DNA of 32,653 bases from an uncultured Oscillospiraceae bacterium (GCA_910579155.1 CAJTTS010000012.1:1-32653), one strand, 5' to 3'. Shown: positions 1 through 7,174, numbered from the stretch's first letter. Numbers and translations: made by a program. The notes: a model not told the origin generated them from the letters alone.

Positions 1-1
1 C

Positions 2-598
2 GCCGCCAAGAAGGAGGTCCCGGGCCGCCGCGGCTTCCCCGGCTACCTGTACACCGACCTGGCCACCATGTACGAGCGCGCGGGCCGTCAGCTTGGCAAG
101 CCCGGCTCCATCACCATGATCCCCATCCTGACCATGCCCGAGGACGATAAGACCCACCCCATCCCCGACCTGACCGGCTATATTACCGAAGGTCAGATCA
201 TCCTGTCCCGGCCCCTGTACCGCCAGGGCATCAATCCCCCGGTGGACGTTCTGCCCTCCCTGTCCCGTCTGAAGGATAAGGGCATCGGCGAAGGCAAGAC
301 CCGGGAGGACCACGCCAACGTGCTCAACCAGCTCTTTGCCGCGTATTCCACTGGTAAGGACAACAAGGAGCTGATGTCCATCCTGGGCGAGGCGGCGCTG
401 ACCCCCACCGACCTGCTGTACGCCAAGTTCGCCGATGAGTTCGAGCGGCGGTACGTCAACCAGGGCTATGAGGAGAACCGCTCCATTGAGGACACCCTGG
501 CCCTGGGCTGGGAGCTGCTGTCCATCCTGCCCAAGGCGGAGCTGAAGCGGATCAAGCCGGAGTTCATCGAGAAATACCTGCCGAAAAAAGAGCAGTAA
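2..598 (+). CDS. atpB: V-type ATP synthase subunit B, C-terminal part (5' end outside window)
   Basis: This is the non-catalytic nucleotide-binding B subunit of the V1 head, which alternates with subunit A in the rotary ATPase that couples ATP to H+ or Na+ movement at the cell membrane. The reading frame is open from base 2, before the first ATG at 68, and the translation begins inside the conserved stretch [20 protein letters not shown] that precedes the nucleotide-binding region. The 198 visible residues therefore form the C-terminal part of a protein usually about 460 aa long, ending in the helical C-terminal domain ([20 protein letters not shown]). The next gene, subunit D, follows after 15 bases, which is the standard V-ATPase operon order. 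The symbol is by family; ntpB is an equivalent name. Confidence 0.96.
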   Translation, partial: AAKKEVPGRRGFPGYLYTDLATMYERAGRQLGKPGSITMIPILTMPEDDKTHPIPDLTGYITEGQIILSRPLYRQGINPPVDVLPSLSRLKDKGIGEGKTREDHANVLNQLFAAYSTGKDNKELMSILGEAALTPTDLLYAKFADEFERRYVNQGYEENRSIEDTLALGWELLSILPKAELKRIKPEFIEKYLPKKEQ

Positions 599-613
599 AG
601 GAGGGGTTCAGAC

Positions 614-1327
614 ATGGCAAACACCGTGGTCAACCCCACCCGAATGGAGCTCACCCGCCTCAAGGGCAAGCTGAAAACCGCCCAGCGGGGCCATAAGCTG
701 CTCAAGGACAAGCGGGACGAGCTGATGAAGCAGTTCCTGGACACGGTCCGGGAGCTGCGGGAGCTGCGCTCCCAGGTGGAGGAGGATCTGATGCGGGTGC
801 ATAGCTCCTTCACCGTGGCCTCCGCGCTGATGAGCGCCCAGGCCATGGAGCAGGCGCTGATGTACCCCAAGCAGTCCGTGGAACTCACCATGAGCTTCCA
901 GAACATCATGTCCGTCAATGTGCCCGTCTACCACTACCAGACCCGCACCGACGACACCGGCGACATCTTCCCCTACGGCTTCGCCGCCACCAGCGGCGAG
1001 CTGGACGGGGCGGTGGCCGCCCTGGGCGAGGTGTTCCAGAACATGCTCAAGCTGGCCCAGACCGAGAAGGCCGCCCAGCTCATGGCGGAGGAGATCGAAA
1101 AGACCCGCCGCCGCGTCAACGCCCTGGAGTATGTGGTCATCCCCAACACTCAGGATTCCATCCGGTATATCACCATGAAGCTGGATGAGAACGACCGGGC
1201 TACCACCACGCGCCTGATGAAGGTGAAAGACATGCTCCTGGAGCAGGCCCTGGAGGAGAAGCGGGCCGAAACCGAGCGGGCAATCAAGACGTTCGGGAAA
1301 TCGGGCGAAGGTAGGGCAGAGGTTTAA
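614..1327 (+). CDS. atpD: V-type ATP synthase subunit D (central stalk)
   Basis: Subunit D is the rotating central shaft linking the V1 A3B3 head to the membrane ring. The N-terminus (MANTVVNPTRMELTRLKGKL) is diagnostic of the family: a long basic helix beginning with the NPTRMEL motif. A helical C-terminus (roughly residues 150-210) closes the antiparallel coiled coil. The length of 237 aa is slightly above the usual 205-220. A strong Shine-Dalgarno (AAAGGAGGGG, about 597-606) overlaps the stop of subunit B, so the two genes are probably translationally coupled. A terminator-like hairpin lies 50 bases downstream, so this is the last gene of the V-ATPase operon. Confidence 0.96.
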   Translation: MANTVVNPTRMELTRLKGKLKTAQRGHKLLKDKRDELMKQFLDTVRELRELRSQVEEDLMRVHSSFTVASALMSAQAMEQALMYPKQSVELTMSFQNIMSVNVPVYHYQTRTDDTGDIFPYGFAATSGELDGAVAALGEVFQNMLKLAQTEKAAQLMAEEIEKTRRRVNALEYVVIPNTQDSIRYITMKLDENDRATTTRLMKVKDMLLEQALEEKRAETERAIKTFGKSGEGRAEV

Positions 1328-1373
1328 GGGTTAGTTATACCGCTATTTACCACTTGAAAAAGTGCCCAAAAAG

Positions 1374-1420
1374 AAGAGATGGTACTGCTCGGGAGGAACC
1401 CCGGGCAGTACCATCTTTCT
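1374..1420 (+). terminator. Terminator hairpin after the V-ATPase operon
   Basis: AGATGGTACTGC (1377-1388) pairs with GCAGTACCATCT (1405-1416), and inner GC pairs extend the stem. The tail TTTCT is short, so strength is uncertain. It lies between convergent genes and could act in both directions. Confidence 0.7.
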
Positions 1421-1440
1421 AAATGATGATTTTAGGAGAA

Positions 1441-1467
1441 GCGCCCCCGTCCGCCAGACGGGGGTGC
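1441..1467 (-). terminator. Terminator hairpin after rnj
   Basis: GCGCCCCCGTC (1441-1451) and GACGGGGGTGC (1457-1467) form an 11-pair GC-rich stem (one wobble pair) directly downstream of the minus-strand rnj stop codon at 1472. On the minus strand it is followed by TTCTCCT rather than a clean U run. Confidence 0.7.
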
Positions 1468-1471
1468 TTCC

Positions 1472-3130
1472 TTATACCTCCATGATGACAGGCAAAATCA
1501 TGGGATTGCGTTTCGTTTTCTTGTAGAGGTAGCCGGACAGCGCGCCCTTCATCTCCGATTTGATGGACGACCAGTCCCGCACATGGCGCTGCTCACAGGT
1601 GTTCAGCGCGTCCACTGCCACCTGGCGCAGCTCCTCCATCAGCTCCTCGGATTCCTTGACATACACGAAGCCTCGGGTGATGATATCCGGCCCGGAAATC
1701 ACCGCGCCGTCCTCGCCGGACATGGATACCACAACCACCACCATACCGTCCTGAGCCAGGTGCTGGCGGTCACGGAGGACCACCGCCCCTACGTCGCCCA
1801 CACCGTAGCCATCCACAAACACCTTGCCCGCGGGGACGGTGCCGTTGAGCTTGGCGCTGTTTTGGGTGATCTCAATGACCCGGCCCACGTCGCTGATGAC
1901 AATGTTCCGGGGGTCCATGCCCATGTCCCGGGCCAGCCTGGCGTGGGTCTTGAGGTGCCGCTGCTCCCCGTGGACGGGGATAAAGAACCTGGGCCGCACC
2001 AGGGCGTGTATGATCTTCAGCTCCTCCTGACAGGCATGTCCGGAGACATGGAGGGGCAGTTCCCGCTCATTGACCACCTCGGCTTCCCGGCGGTAGAGCT
2101 CGTTGATGACGTTTCCGATGGAGTCCTCGTTGCCGGGGATGGCGGAGGCGGAGATGATGACCCGGTCGCCGGGCTGAATGTCCACTTGGCGGTGGGTGTT
2201 AAAAGCCATCCGGGTGAGGGCGGACATAGTCTCGCCCTGACTTCCGGTAGTGATAATGCACACCTTGTCGGGAGGCAGGGTTTTGATGTGGGCGATGTCG
2301 ATGACGGTCCCCGCCGGGATATTCATATAGCCCAGCTCGGTGGATACCTTCATGGCATTTTCCATGCTCCGCCCCGTAACCGCCACCTTCCGGCCATATT
2401 TCGCCGCTACATTGATAATCTGCTGGATGCGGTCAATGTTGGAAGCGAAGGTGGTGACAATAATGCGCTGCTCACAGCCCCGGAACAGCGCGTCGAAAGA
2501 TGCGCCTACGGACCGCTCGCTCTTGGTAAATCCGGGGCGTTCCACATTGGTGGAGTCGCACAGCAGGGCCAGCACGCCCTCGTTGCCCAACTCGCCCAAC
2601 CGGGTCAGGTCGGCCATCCCGCCCTGGATGGGGGTGGGGTCGATTTTGAAGTCGCCGGTGTGGACGCATACGCCGACGGGGGTGCGGATGGCGAAGGCCA
2701 CCGCGTCGGCGATGGAGTGGTTGATGTGGATGAACTCCACGGAAAATTTGCCCGCTTTCACGGTCTCCCCGGCCTCGCAGGTGATGAGCTTCACCTTATC
2801 GGTGAGGCGGTGCTCGTCCAGCTTCAGCTTGATGAGGCCCGCAGACATCCGGGTGGCGTAGATGGGGGCGTTTACATCCCGCATGAGGTAGGGGATGGCC
2901 CCGATGTGGTCCTCATGACCGTGGGTGATGAAGATGGCCCGGATGCGGTCCCGGTTCTGGATCAGGTAGGTGAAGTCGGGAATGACCACGTCAATGCCAT
3001 ACATGTCGTCGTCCGGGAAGCCCATGCCCACGTCCACCAGGATAATGTCGTTGCCGTGCTCATAGACGGTGAGGTTCTTGCCGATCTCGTTGAGACCGCC
3101 GAGAGAAATGATTTTCAGTTTTTCTGCCAT
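1472..3130 (-). CDS. rnj: Ribonuclease J (metallo-beta-lactamase/beta-CASP exo- and endoribonuclease)
   Basis: RNase J degrades and processes mRNA and rRNA 5' ends in Firmicutes that lack RNase E. The metallo-beta-lactamase motif HGHEDH is at residues 70-75 of the chosen start, followed by the beta-CASP region (SERSVG, TTFASNIDRIQQI) and the C-terminal histidine motifs (HVSGHA, FIPVHGEQRHL). The 552-aa length is typical of RNase J1/J2. An in-frame start at 3274 would add 48 residues (with HLHRSSRRGLLRSG) unlike the family. The ATG at 3130 has AAAAAAGGAG upstream with good spacing and gives the usual MAEKLKIISLGGLNEIGKN start. It is transcribed alone, convergent to the V-ATPase genes, with an unusually long leader (separate entry). 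Confidence 0.96.
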   Translation of the reverse strand: MAEKLKIISLGGLNEIGKNLTVYEHGNDIILVDVGMGFPDDDMYGIDVVIPDFTYLIQNRDRIRAIFITHGHEDHIGAIPYLMRDVNAPIYATRMSAGLIKLKLDEHRLTDKVKLITCEAGETVKAGKFSVEFIHINHSIADAVAFAIRTPVGVCVHTGDFKIDPTPIQGGMADLTRLGELGNEGVLALLCDSTNVERPGFTKSERSVGASFDALFRGCEQRIIVTTFASNIDRIQQIINVAAKYGRKVAVTGRSMENAMKVSTELGYMNIPAGTVIDIAHIKTLPPDKVCIITTGSQGETMSALTRMAFNTHRQVDIQPGDRVIISASAIPGNEDSIGNVINELYRREAEVVNERELPLHVSGHACQEELKIIHALVRPRFFIPVHGEQRHLKTHARLARDMGMDPRNIVISDVGRVIEITQNSAKLNGTVPAGKVFVDGYGVGDVGAVVLRDRQHLAQDGMVVVVVSMSGEDGAVISGPDIITRGFVYVKESEELMEELRQVAVDALNTCEQRHVRDWSSIKSEMKGALSGYLYKKTKRNPMILPVIMEV

Positions 3131-3404
3131 AAATGCTCCTTTTTTGTTATGTTGATGATAGATGCGCAAGGAATTGAGGCCGGACCGCAAAAGGCCCCGC
3201 CTACTGCTCCTATGTAGATGGCAGAGAGCTGTGGATACGGCAAAATACGCGGCGCACTCCCCCGCAGTTGTCACGCTTCGCCTTCCCGCGACGGGCGGCT
3301 CAACGCTGCTGTGCTGTGCAGACCGGTCTAACCCCTGCCCGACCCTGTCCCGCCGGTAAGGGGTGGTCCCGGCCCCGCAGCCGGTGCCGTTCCTGTGCTC
3401 TGCC

Positions 3405-3474
3405 GATCAAAAAGCGCCGCTGTGGCGCTTTACGCCAAAGGAAAAAGGCTCTACTCAACCCGGAGGGAGGAGCC
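3405..3474 (-). promoter_or_regulatory. Two consecutive terminator-like hairpins in the rnj leader (candidate attenuator)
   Basis: Reading the minus strand from the putative start near 3477, GGCTC (3474-3470) can pair with GAGCC (3451-3447), which is followed by five U. Then AAAGCGCC (3431-3424) pairs with GGCGCTTT (3418-3411), which continues into a five-base U run and is a compact intrinsic terminator. Just upstream, GGCG lies four bases before GCGCC and can pair with it instead, an arrangement able to compete with the second hairpin. This is sequence-level pairing only. Confidence 0.5.
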
Positions 3475-3483
3475 GTTTCTGGA

Positions 3484-3512
3484 AGTATATCACAGTTGGA
3501 GGGAAAAGTACA
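3484..3512 (-). promoter_or_regulatory. Putative promoter for rnj leader
   Basis: On the minus strand TGTACT (3512-3507), a 17-base spacer and TATACT (3489-3484) give a plausible sigma-A promoter with a good -10 and weak -35. Transcription would start near 3477, just before two terminator-like hairpins. Confidence 0.5.
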
Positions 3513-3583
3513 GTGTTTTTTGCCGAAGTTCCTTTTTAAGCTCAGCGCCGCTGATTGAAAATCCGGTGATTTCACAAACGCTG

Positions 3584-3612
3584 TTGCATTAGATATTTTG
3601 ATATGTTAAAAT
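3584..3612 (+). promoter_or_regulatory. Promoter of the small membrane-protein gene
   Basis: TTGCAT (3584-3589), a 17-base spacer and TAAAAT (3607-3612), with an extended -10 TG at 3604-3605. It lies 29 bases upstream of the start codon at 3642. Confidence 0.75.
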
Positions 3613-3641
3613 AAAAATACCTAATTTGCGGAGGGATTCAT

Positions 3642-3863
3642 ATGATTATTGTAAAAATTATTACCCTTGCGCTTGGCTTGGCATTTTTACTGTTTGGATA
3701 CTTCATTTATTTTCGAAGGAAATACAGTCTCATTAACGGTTTCGAGGCAGATTATCAAAAAGGGCGCAGGGATGAGCAATACGCCAAGCGAATCGGTCTG
3801 CTTGAGTTCATGATTGGCATTGCTTTGCTTGTAGGCGGTATTATTTTGACTATACTTGCGTGA
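3642..3863 (+). CDS. Small two-helix membrane protein (DUF3784-like)
   Basis: This 73-aa protein has a hydrophobic helix at residues 3-23, a short basic cytoplasmic-type stretch (YFRRKYSLINGFEADYQKGRRDEQYAKRIG) and a second helix at about 53-72. The KYSLINGF motif after the first helix resembles DUF3784 small membrane proteins of Firmicutes, whose function is not known. A Shine-Dalgarno (CGGAGGGA) sits 7-8 bases before the ATG and a good promoter precedes it. Its base and codon use are clearly AT-richer than the neighbours on both sides, which suggests recent acquisition. It appears to be transcribed alone, with no clear terminator. Confidence 0.8.
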   Translation: MIIVKIITLALGLAFLLFGYFIYFRRKYSLINGFEADYQKGRRDEQYAKRIGLLEFMIGIALLVGGIILTILA

Positions 3864-3930
3864 GCTGAAAATTTTGTGCCATAAAAACAACTAAAAACAG
3901 ACTAAAAATCAGTTCAATAGGGTATGGTTT

Positions 3931-3955
3931 AGGTCTACACAGGGAGGGCAGACCT
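3931..3955 (+). promoter_or_regulatory. Inverted repeat enclosing the Shine-Dalgarno of the RHH gene
   Basis: AGGTCT (3931-3936) and AGACCT (3950-3955) are perfect inverted repeats separated by 13 bases. The Shine-Dalgarno AGGGAGGG (3941-3948) lies in the loop and the ATG begins at 3956. It may be an RNA hairpin controlling translation or an operator for the ribbon-helix-helix protein encoded next. Confidence 0.5.
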
Positions 3956-4135
3956 ATGAATGACAAAGCATACCTCAGCATCCGGATGAACCGGCAACTC
4001 CACGACAAATTTCAGTCCGTGGCGGCTTACGAGGGCCGCTCCATGAGCGGGCAGATTCTGTATTTGGTCAACCAATGCGTCCGGGAATTTGAAAAAGAGC
4101 ACGGCCCCATTGACCTGCTGGACCAGGAGCAATGA
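3956..4135 (+). CDS. Small ribbon-helix-helix (Arc/MetJ-type) DNA-binding protein
   Basis: This 59-aa protein begins MNDKAYLSIRMNRQLHDKFQ, continues SVAAYEGRSMSGQILYLVNQ and ends CVREFEKEHGPIDLLDQEQ. The pattern of a short beta strand (YLSIRMN), helix A (RQLHDKFQSVAAYEG) and helix B beginning SMSGQILYLVNQ is the ribbon-helix-helix fold of Arc-type repressors. These dimers put the N-terminal strand in the DNA major groove. The Shine-Dalgarno AGGGAGGG is well placed. The stop codon overlaps the start of the ComF-like gene (ATGA at 4132-4135), so the two are translationally coupled. Its target is unknown; the inverted repeat just upstream would suit autoregulation. Confidence 0.85.
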   Translation: MNDKAYLSIRMNRQLHDKFQSVAAYEGRSMSGQILYLVNQCVREFEKEHGPIDLLDQEQ

Positions 4136-4782
4136 GTCCGCTGCGTTTTTTGCTGGACCTGCTCTACCCACCCAAGTGCCCGTTCTGCGGACGTATTTTG
4201 GAGCGGGGCGAGGAGGGGTGGTGCGCCTCATGTCAGGAGGAACTGCCCTGGACCGAGCCGGGCGACGCCAAGTATGTGGAGTTCTGCGACGCCTGCCTGT
4301 CGCCGCTGTGGTACAAAGACGGCGTGCGGGATGGGATGTACCGCTACAAGTTCGATGGCGGCCGGGGGCACGCCGCGCTGTTTGGGACGCTGATGGCCCA
4401 GTGCCTCCGGGACCGCTGGACGCAACCGGTAGACCTGATTACCTGGACGCCCCTGCACCCGAAGCGCAAGCGAGAGCGGGGCTACGACCAGGCGGAGCTG
4501 TTGGCCCGCCGTGTGGGCGAGCTGACGGGTCTGCCGGTGGAGCGCGCCCTGGAGAAAACCCGGGCTACCGCCGTCCAATCCCAAAGCGGGGAGGATGAGG
4601 CCAGAAAAGCCAATGTCCAGGGGGCCTATCGCACCCAGCCGGGGCTGGATTTGACAGGGAAACGGATGGTGCTCATCGATGACGTGGCCACCAGCGGCGC
4701 GACGCTGTCGGAGTGCGCCGCCGCTCTGCGCCAGGCGGGCGCAAGGTCTGTGGTAGGCCTGACGTTTGCCAGGGCGAGATAA
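4132..4782 (+). CDS. comF: ComF-family phosphoribosyltransferase-like protein
   Basis: ComF proteins join an N-terminal zinc finger to a type I phosphoribosyltransferase fold. In Bacillus and Haemophilus relatives they are needed for uptake of transforming DNA, where they act in the cytoplasm. The zinc ligands are visible as CPFC (Cys16, Cys19) and CASC (Cys31, Cys34). The PRPP-binding loop LIDDVATSGATL is at residues 181-192, and TPLHPKRKRERGYDQAELLA is the characteristic central ComF motif. The 216-aa length is normal. The ATG overlaps the stop of the RHH gene by four bases. No other competence genes are in the window, so the role in DNA uptake is inferred from the family only. Confidence 0.92.
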   Translation: MSPLRFLLDLLYPPKCPFCGRILERGEEGWCASCQEELPWTEPGDAKYVEFCDACLSPLWYKDGVRDGMYRYKFDGGRGHAALFGTLMAQCLRDRWTQPVDLITWTPLHPKRKRERGYDQAELLARRVGELTGLPVERALEKTRATAVQSQSGEDEARKANVQGAYRTQPGLDLTGKRMVLIDDVATSGATLSECAAALRQAGARSVVGLTFARAR

Positions 4783-4784
4783 AG

Positions 4785-4816
4785 AAAGCGCCGGAGCTTC
4801 TTGGCTCCGGCGCTTT
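4785..4816 (+). terminator. Bidirectional terminator between comF and the phosphoribosyltransferase gene
   Basis: AAAGCGCCGGAGC (4785-4797) pairs perfectly with GCTCCGGCGCTTT (4804-4816) across a six-base loop. It has U-rich flanks in both directions and separates two convergent genes. Confidence 0.85.
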
Positions 4817-4821
4817 GCCGT

Positions 4822-5376
4822 TTATTCCAGCGGTTTTCCCTGGGCGTCGAACAGGGGCAGCTTCTCCAAAAACAGGATATCCTCCCGATTGGCGGCGCCG
4901 CCCTCGGCCAGAATGGCCATGCGGCCCACCACCTGGCCTCCGGCCTGGTCCACCAGGCTTTCCACCGCCGCCAGCGACCCACCGGTGGAGATCACATCGT
5001 CCAAAATGAGGATGCGTTTGCCGGAGATTTTCTTCGCGTCCGCGCCGTCCATATAAAGCTTCTGCTCCCCCACGGTGGTGATGGAGCGGTCCACCGCCTC
5101 GAACACCCCGTCCATGTACAGCTTGGGGGCCTTGCGCACCAGGAAGTAATCGTTCCGGCCGCCCTGACGGGCCATCTCGTGAACCAGGGGGATGGCCTTG
5201 GCCTCCGGGGCCACCATGTAGTCGAAGTCCGGGGCGATTTTCAGCAGGTCCCGGGCACAGGCGCAGGTCAACTCCACGTCGCCGAAGATGACAAACGCAC
5301 CAATCATCAAGGTGTCGCTGATGGGGCGCAGAGGCAGTTGGCGGGTGACCCCGGCCACAGTCATTTCATAGGTCAT
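4822..5376 (-). CDS. Purine-type phosphoribosyltransferase (adenine/xanthine PRT-like)
   Basis: This type I phosphoribosyltransferase probably condenses a purine base with PRPP to give a nucleotide. The PRPP loop ILILDDVISTGGSL is at about residues 127-140. Other conserved family segments are VAPEAKAIPLVHEMAR, a hood region (VRKAPKLYM) and the C-terminal LAEGGAANREDILFLEKLPLF. The exact base cannot be read from sequence; the group is often labelled apt-like. The ATG at 5376 (184 aa) is preferred over the in-frame ATG at 5385 because the Shine-Dalgarno AGGAG (5390-5386) is nine bases from 5376 but directly abuts 5385. It is divergent from the purine permease, so salvage of the imported base is a reasonable role. 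Confidence 0.88.
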   Translation of the reverse strand: MTYEMTVAGVTRQLPLRPISDTLMIGAFVIFGDVELTCACARDLLKIAPDFDYMVAPEAKAIPLVHEMARQGGRNDYFLVRKAPKLYMDGVFEAVDRSITTVGEQKLYMDGADAKKISGKRILILDDVISTGGSLAAVESLVDQAGGQVVGRMAILAEGGAANREDILFLEKLPLFDAQGKPLE

Positions 5377-5437
5377 GCGGCTCATCTCCTAATCGGGGCG
5401 GCGTGCCCGCCGTTCCCCTGTAATTTATACGAGAGAT

Positions 5438-5466
5438 ATTATACTATTTCTGTCCCTTCTTGTCAA
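5438..5466 (-). promoter_or_regulatory. Consensus sigma-A promoter for the phosphoribosyltransferase gene
   Basis: On the minus strand TTGACA (5466-5461), a 17-base spacer and TATAAT (5443-5438) match the consensus exactly. Transcription would start near 5431, leaving a leader of about 55 nt with no room for a riboswitch. Confidence 0.88.
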
Positions 5467-5552
5467 AATGTAATGAAGTTTTTCGCCGCGGGAAAAAACT
5501 GTAGAATTTTCCCAGAGTTTATGATATCATTCTTCTTGTCAAGTCAATATTC

Positions 5553-5619
5553 TTCGGTATAATCGGGACGAGATGGGCCCCGAGTCTCTACTGCCCAACC
5601 TATTTGGGCAACTACCGAA
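5553..5619 (+). ncRNA. Purine (guanine-type) riboswitch aptamer
   Basis: The 67-nt element has P1 from TTCGGT (5553-5558) and ACCGAA (5614-5619), joining segment TATAATC, and P2 from the CGGG and CCCCG strands with loop GAGATGG. The J2/3 segment is AGTCTCTACT, P3 is GCCC/GGGC with loop AACCTATTT, and J3/1 is ACTA. The GG of loop 2 and CC of loop 3 needed for the kissing contact are kept. The C in J3/1 (position 74 of the xpt aptamer) predicts guanine or hypoxanthine rather than adenine. Loop 3 and J2/3 depart somewhat from the consensus. It precedes a purine permease, as expected for this RNA class. Confidence 0.88.
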
Positions 5620-5669
5620 AACAGAACAGGTTCGGGAATTTGGTTTGTTTCCGGACTCATTTTGTTTTT
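5615..5669 (+). terminator. Riboswitch expression platform: terminator with competing antiterminator
   Basis: GTTCGGGAA (5630-5638) pairs with TTTCCGGAC (5648-5656) and is followed by a U-rich tail (5657-5669), forming an intrinsic terminator. The 3' strand of P1 contains CCGAA (5615-5619), which can pair with TTCGG (5631-5635). When P1 is not held by ligand, this antiterminator would block the terminator. Purine binding should therefore stop transcription of the permease. Confidence 0.82.
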
Positions 5670-5716
5670 GCGTCCCGCTCCGGTTTGCCGAAAGAAAAAT
5701 GGGAGAGGGAGTTTTT

Positions 5717-7159
5717 ATGGAAAAAATCTTTAAGCTGAAGGAGAACGGCACTACGGTCCGCACCGAGATCGTGGCTGGGCTCACCACGTTCATGACGATG
5801 GCCTATATCATCGCCCTGAACCCCAACCTGATCGTCGGCTTCGGCCAAGGCGCGTTCGGCGGCTTCGGCGCAGATGGCGCCGCCGCTTGGAACGGTGTGT
5901 TCCTGGCCACCTGTCTGGCCTCGGCGGTGGCCATGTTCTGCATGGCCTTCCTGGCCAACAAGCCCTTCGCGCTGGCCCCCGGCATGGGCCTCAATTCCTA
6001 CTTTGCCGTGGTCATCGCCCAGATCGCCGGCGCGGCGGGCTGCTCGTACCTGGCCGGCCTCCAGGCCGGTTTGTGCATCATCCTGGTGGAAGGCGTGGTT
6101 TTCCTGGTCCTCTCGGTGCTGAACGTTCGGGAGAAAATCGTGGAAGCCATCCCCCTGGGGGTGCGGCTGGGCATCGGCCCCGCCATCGGCCTGATGCTGA
6201 TGAACATCGGCTTCGGCTCCAACGCGGGCGTGGGCGCCGCCAATGAAAACTACGTCATGCGGGACTTCTTCGGGGCGCTGGCCGCCAGCACCGCCAAGGA
6301 GGCCCTGGGCGAGTACTGGCCCGCCATGGTGCTCACTGTGGCGACCATGTTCATCGGCCTGTTTGCCATCATCATCCTGGCCCACTATCAGGTCAAGGGC
6401 GCGGTGCTGTTCGGCATGCTCATCGCCTCGGTGGTCAACTGGGCCGGTCAGGCCGTCTTCCTGGGGTCCAACCCCTTTGCCTCCCTGTCCACCGCCAACT
6501 GGCTGCCCCCCTTTGGCGACATGGCGCAGACCACTCTGCTCAAGTTTGATTTTGCCACTCTGTTTTCCCTGGGGTGGACCACCGTCGTCATCCTGATTAT
6601 CACCTTCTGCATCATTGACATGTTTGACACCATCGGCACCGTGATCGCCACCGCCAACCGGGCCAAGATGGTGGACAAGGACGGCAACATGCCCCAGATG
6701 CGGGAGACCCTCCTGTCCGACGCCATCGGCACCGTGGTGGGCGCGTGTACCGGCACCTCCACCGTCACCACCTTCGTGGAGTCCGCCTCCGGTGTGGAGG
6801 CCGGCGGCCGCACCGGTCTGACCGCCCTGACCACCGGTATCCTGTTCCTGGCCTGCATGTTCATCGCCCCCATCGCGGCTATCATCCCCGCTGCTGCCAC
6901 CTCCGCCGCCCTCATCTATGTGGGCATTCTGATGCTGGGTGGCCTGAAGAACATCAATTTCAACGATATGGCCACCGCCACCCCCGTGTTCATCATGTTG
7001 CTGGCCATGCCCATTTCCGGCTCCATCGGCCACGGCATCGGCCTGGCCCTCATCGCCCACACCGTTATCAAGGTATTTACCGGCAAGGCCAAAGACGTGT
7101 CTGTGTTGACCTACGTCATCTCCGCCCTGTTCCTCATCAAGTTCTTCCTGGCCGTGTGA
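5717..7159 (+). CDS. NCS2-family purine permease (guanine/hypoxanthine/adenine, PbuG/AzgA group)
   Basis: This 480-aa polytopic inner-membrane protein should import purine bases by cation symport. The opening EIVAGLTTFMTMAYIIALNP is characteristic of the AzgA/PbuG branch of NCS2. Further family segments are ALAPGMGLNSYFA, the loop FDTIGTVIATANRA and SDAIGTVVGACTGTSTVTTFVESASGVEAGGRTGLT. Roughly 12-14 hydrophobic helices are evident. The open frame extends upstream to 5573, but that part overlaps the riboswitch and its terminator. The ATG at 5717 with GGGAGAGGGAG in front gives the family N-terminus. The riboswitch directly upstream makes guanine or hypoxanthine the most likely substrate. A strong terminator follows, so it is monocistronic. 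Confidence 0.94.
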   Translation: MEKIFKLKENGTTVRTEIVAGLTTFMTMAYIIALNPNLIVGFGQGAFGGFGADGAAAWNGVFLATCLASAVAMFCMAFLANKPFALAPGMGLNSYFAVVIAQIAGAAGCSYLAGLQAGLCIILVEGVVFLVLSVLNVREKIVEAIPLGVRLGIGPAIGLMLMNIGFGSNAGVGAANENYVMRDFFGALAASTAKEALGEYWPAMVLTVATMFIGLFAIIILAHYQVKGAVLFGMLIASVVNWAGQAVFLGSNPFASLSTANWLPPFGDMAQTTLLKFDFATLFSLGWTTVVILIITFCIIDMFDTIGTVIATANRAKMVDKDGNMPQMRETLLSDAIGTVVGACTGTSTVTTFVESASGVEAGGRTGLTALTTGILFLACMFIAPIAAIIPAAATSAALIYVGILMLGGLKNINFNDMATATPVFIMLLAMPISGSIGHGIGLALIAHTVIKVFTGKAKDVSVLTYVISALFLIKFFLAV

Positions 7160-7174
7160 GTCGCGTTTGACCAT

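Larger units (their letters stand above)
3131..3641 (-). other. Gene-free stretch: rnj leader plus promoter region of the small membrane-protein gene
   Basis: These 511 bases hold no convincing gene; the short open frames in it have no family resemblance. From 3143 to about 3477 it is GC-rich and hairpin-prone and probably forms a leader of roughly 340 nt for rnj. From about 3480 to 3641 it is AT-rich and holds the two back-to-back promoters described separately. I compared it by eye with SRP RNA, RNase P RNA and 6S RNA motifs and found no match. Confidence 0.6.

Noticed and set aside
3131..3274. 48-residue N-terminal extension of RNase J
   Set aside because: No family similarity, and a strong Shine-Dalgarno fixes the start at 3130.
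3280..3480. Possible SRP, RNase P or 6S RNA in the GC-rich leader
   Set aside because: The conserved cores I know for these RNAs are not present. It is described only as a structured leader.
3162..3592. Several 60-100 codon frames in the rnj leader
   Set aside because: None has a good ribosome binding site or recognisable sequence, and they overlap one another on both strands.
4089..4598. 169-codon plus-strand frame overlapping comF
   Set aside because: It is an out-of-frame shadow rich in Arg, Gly and Pro; the ComF frame holds the zinc finger and PRPP loop.
5536..5563. TTGTCA and perfect TATAAT with 16-base spacing before the purine permease
   Set aside because: The TATAAT is the conserved J1/2 segment of the riboswitch aptamer. 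A promoter there would remove P1 from the transcript, so the true promoter must lie further upstream, where I could not pick a clear one.
5573..5716. N-terminal extension of the purine permease from an ATG at 5573
   Set aside because: It overlaps the aptamer and terminator, has no family similarity, and the ATG at 5717 has a good ribosome binding site.
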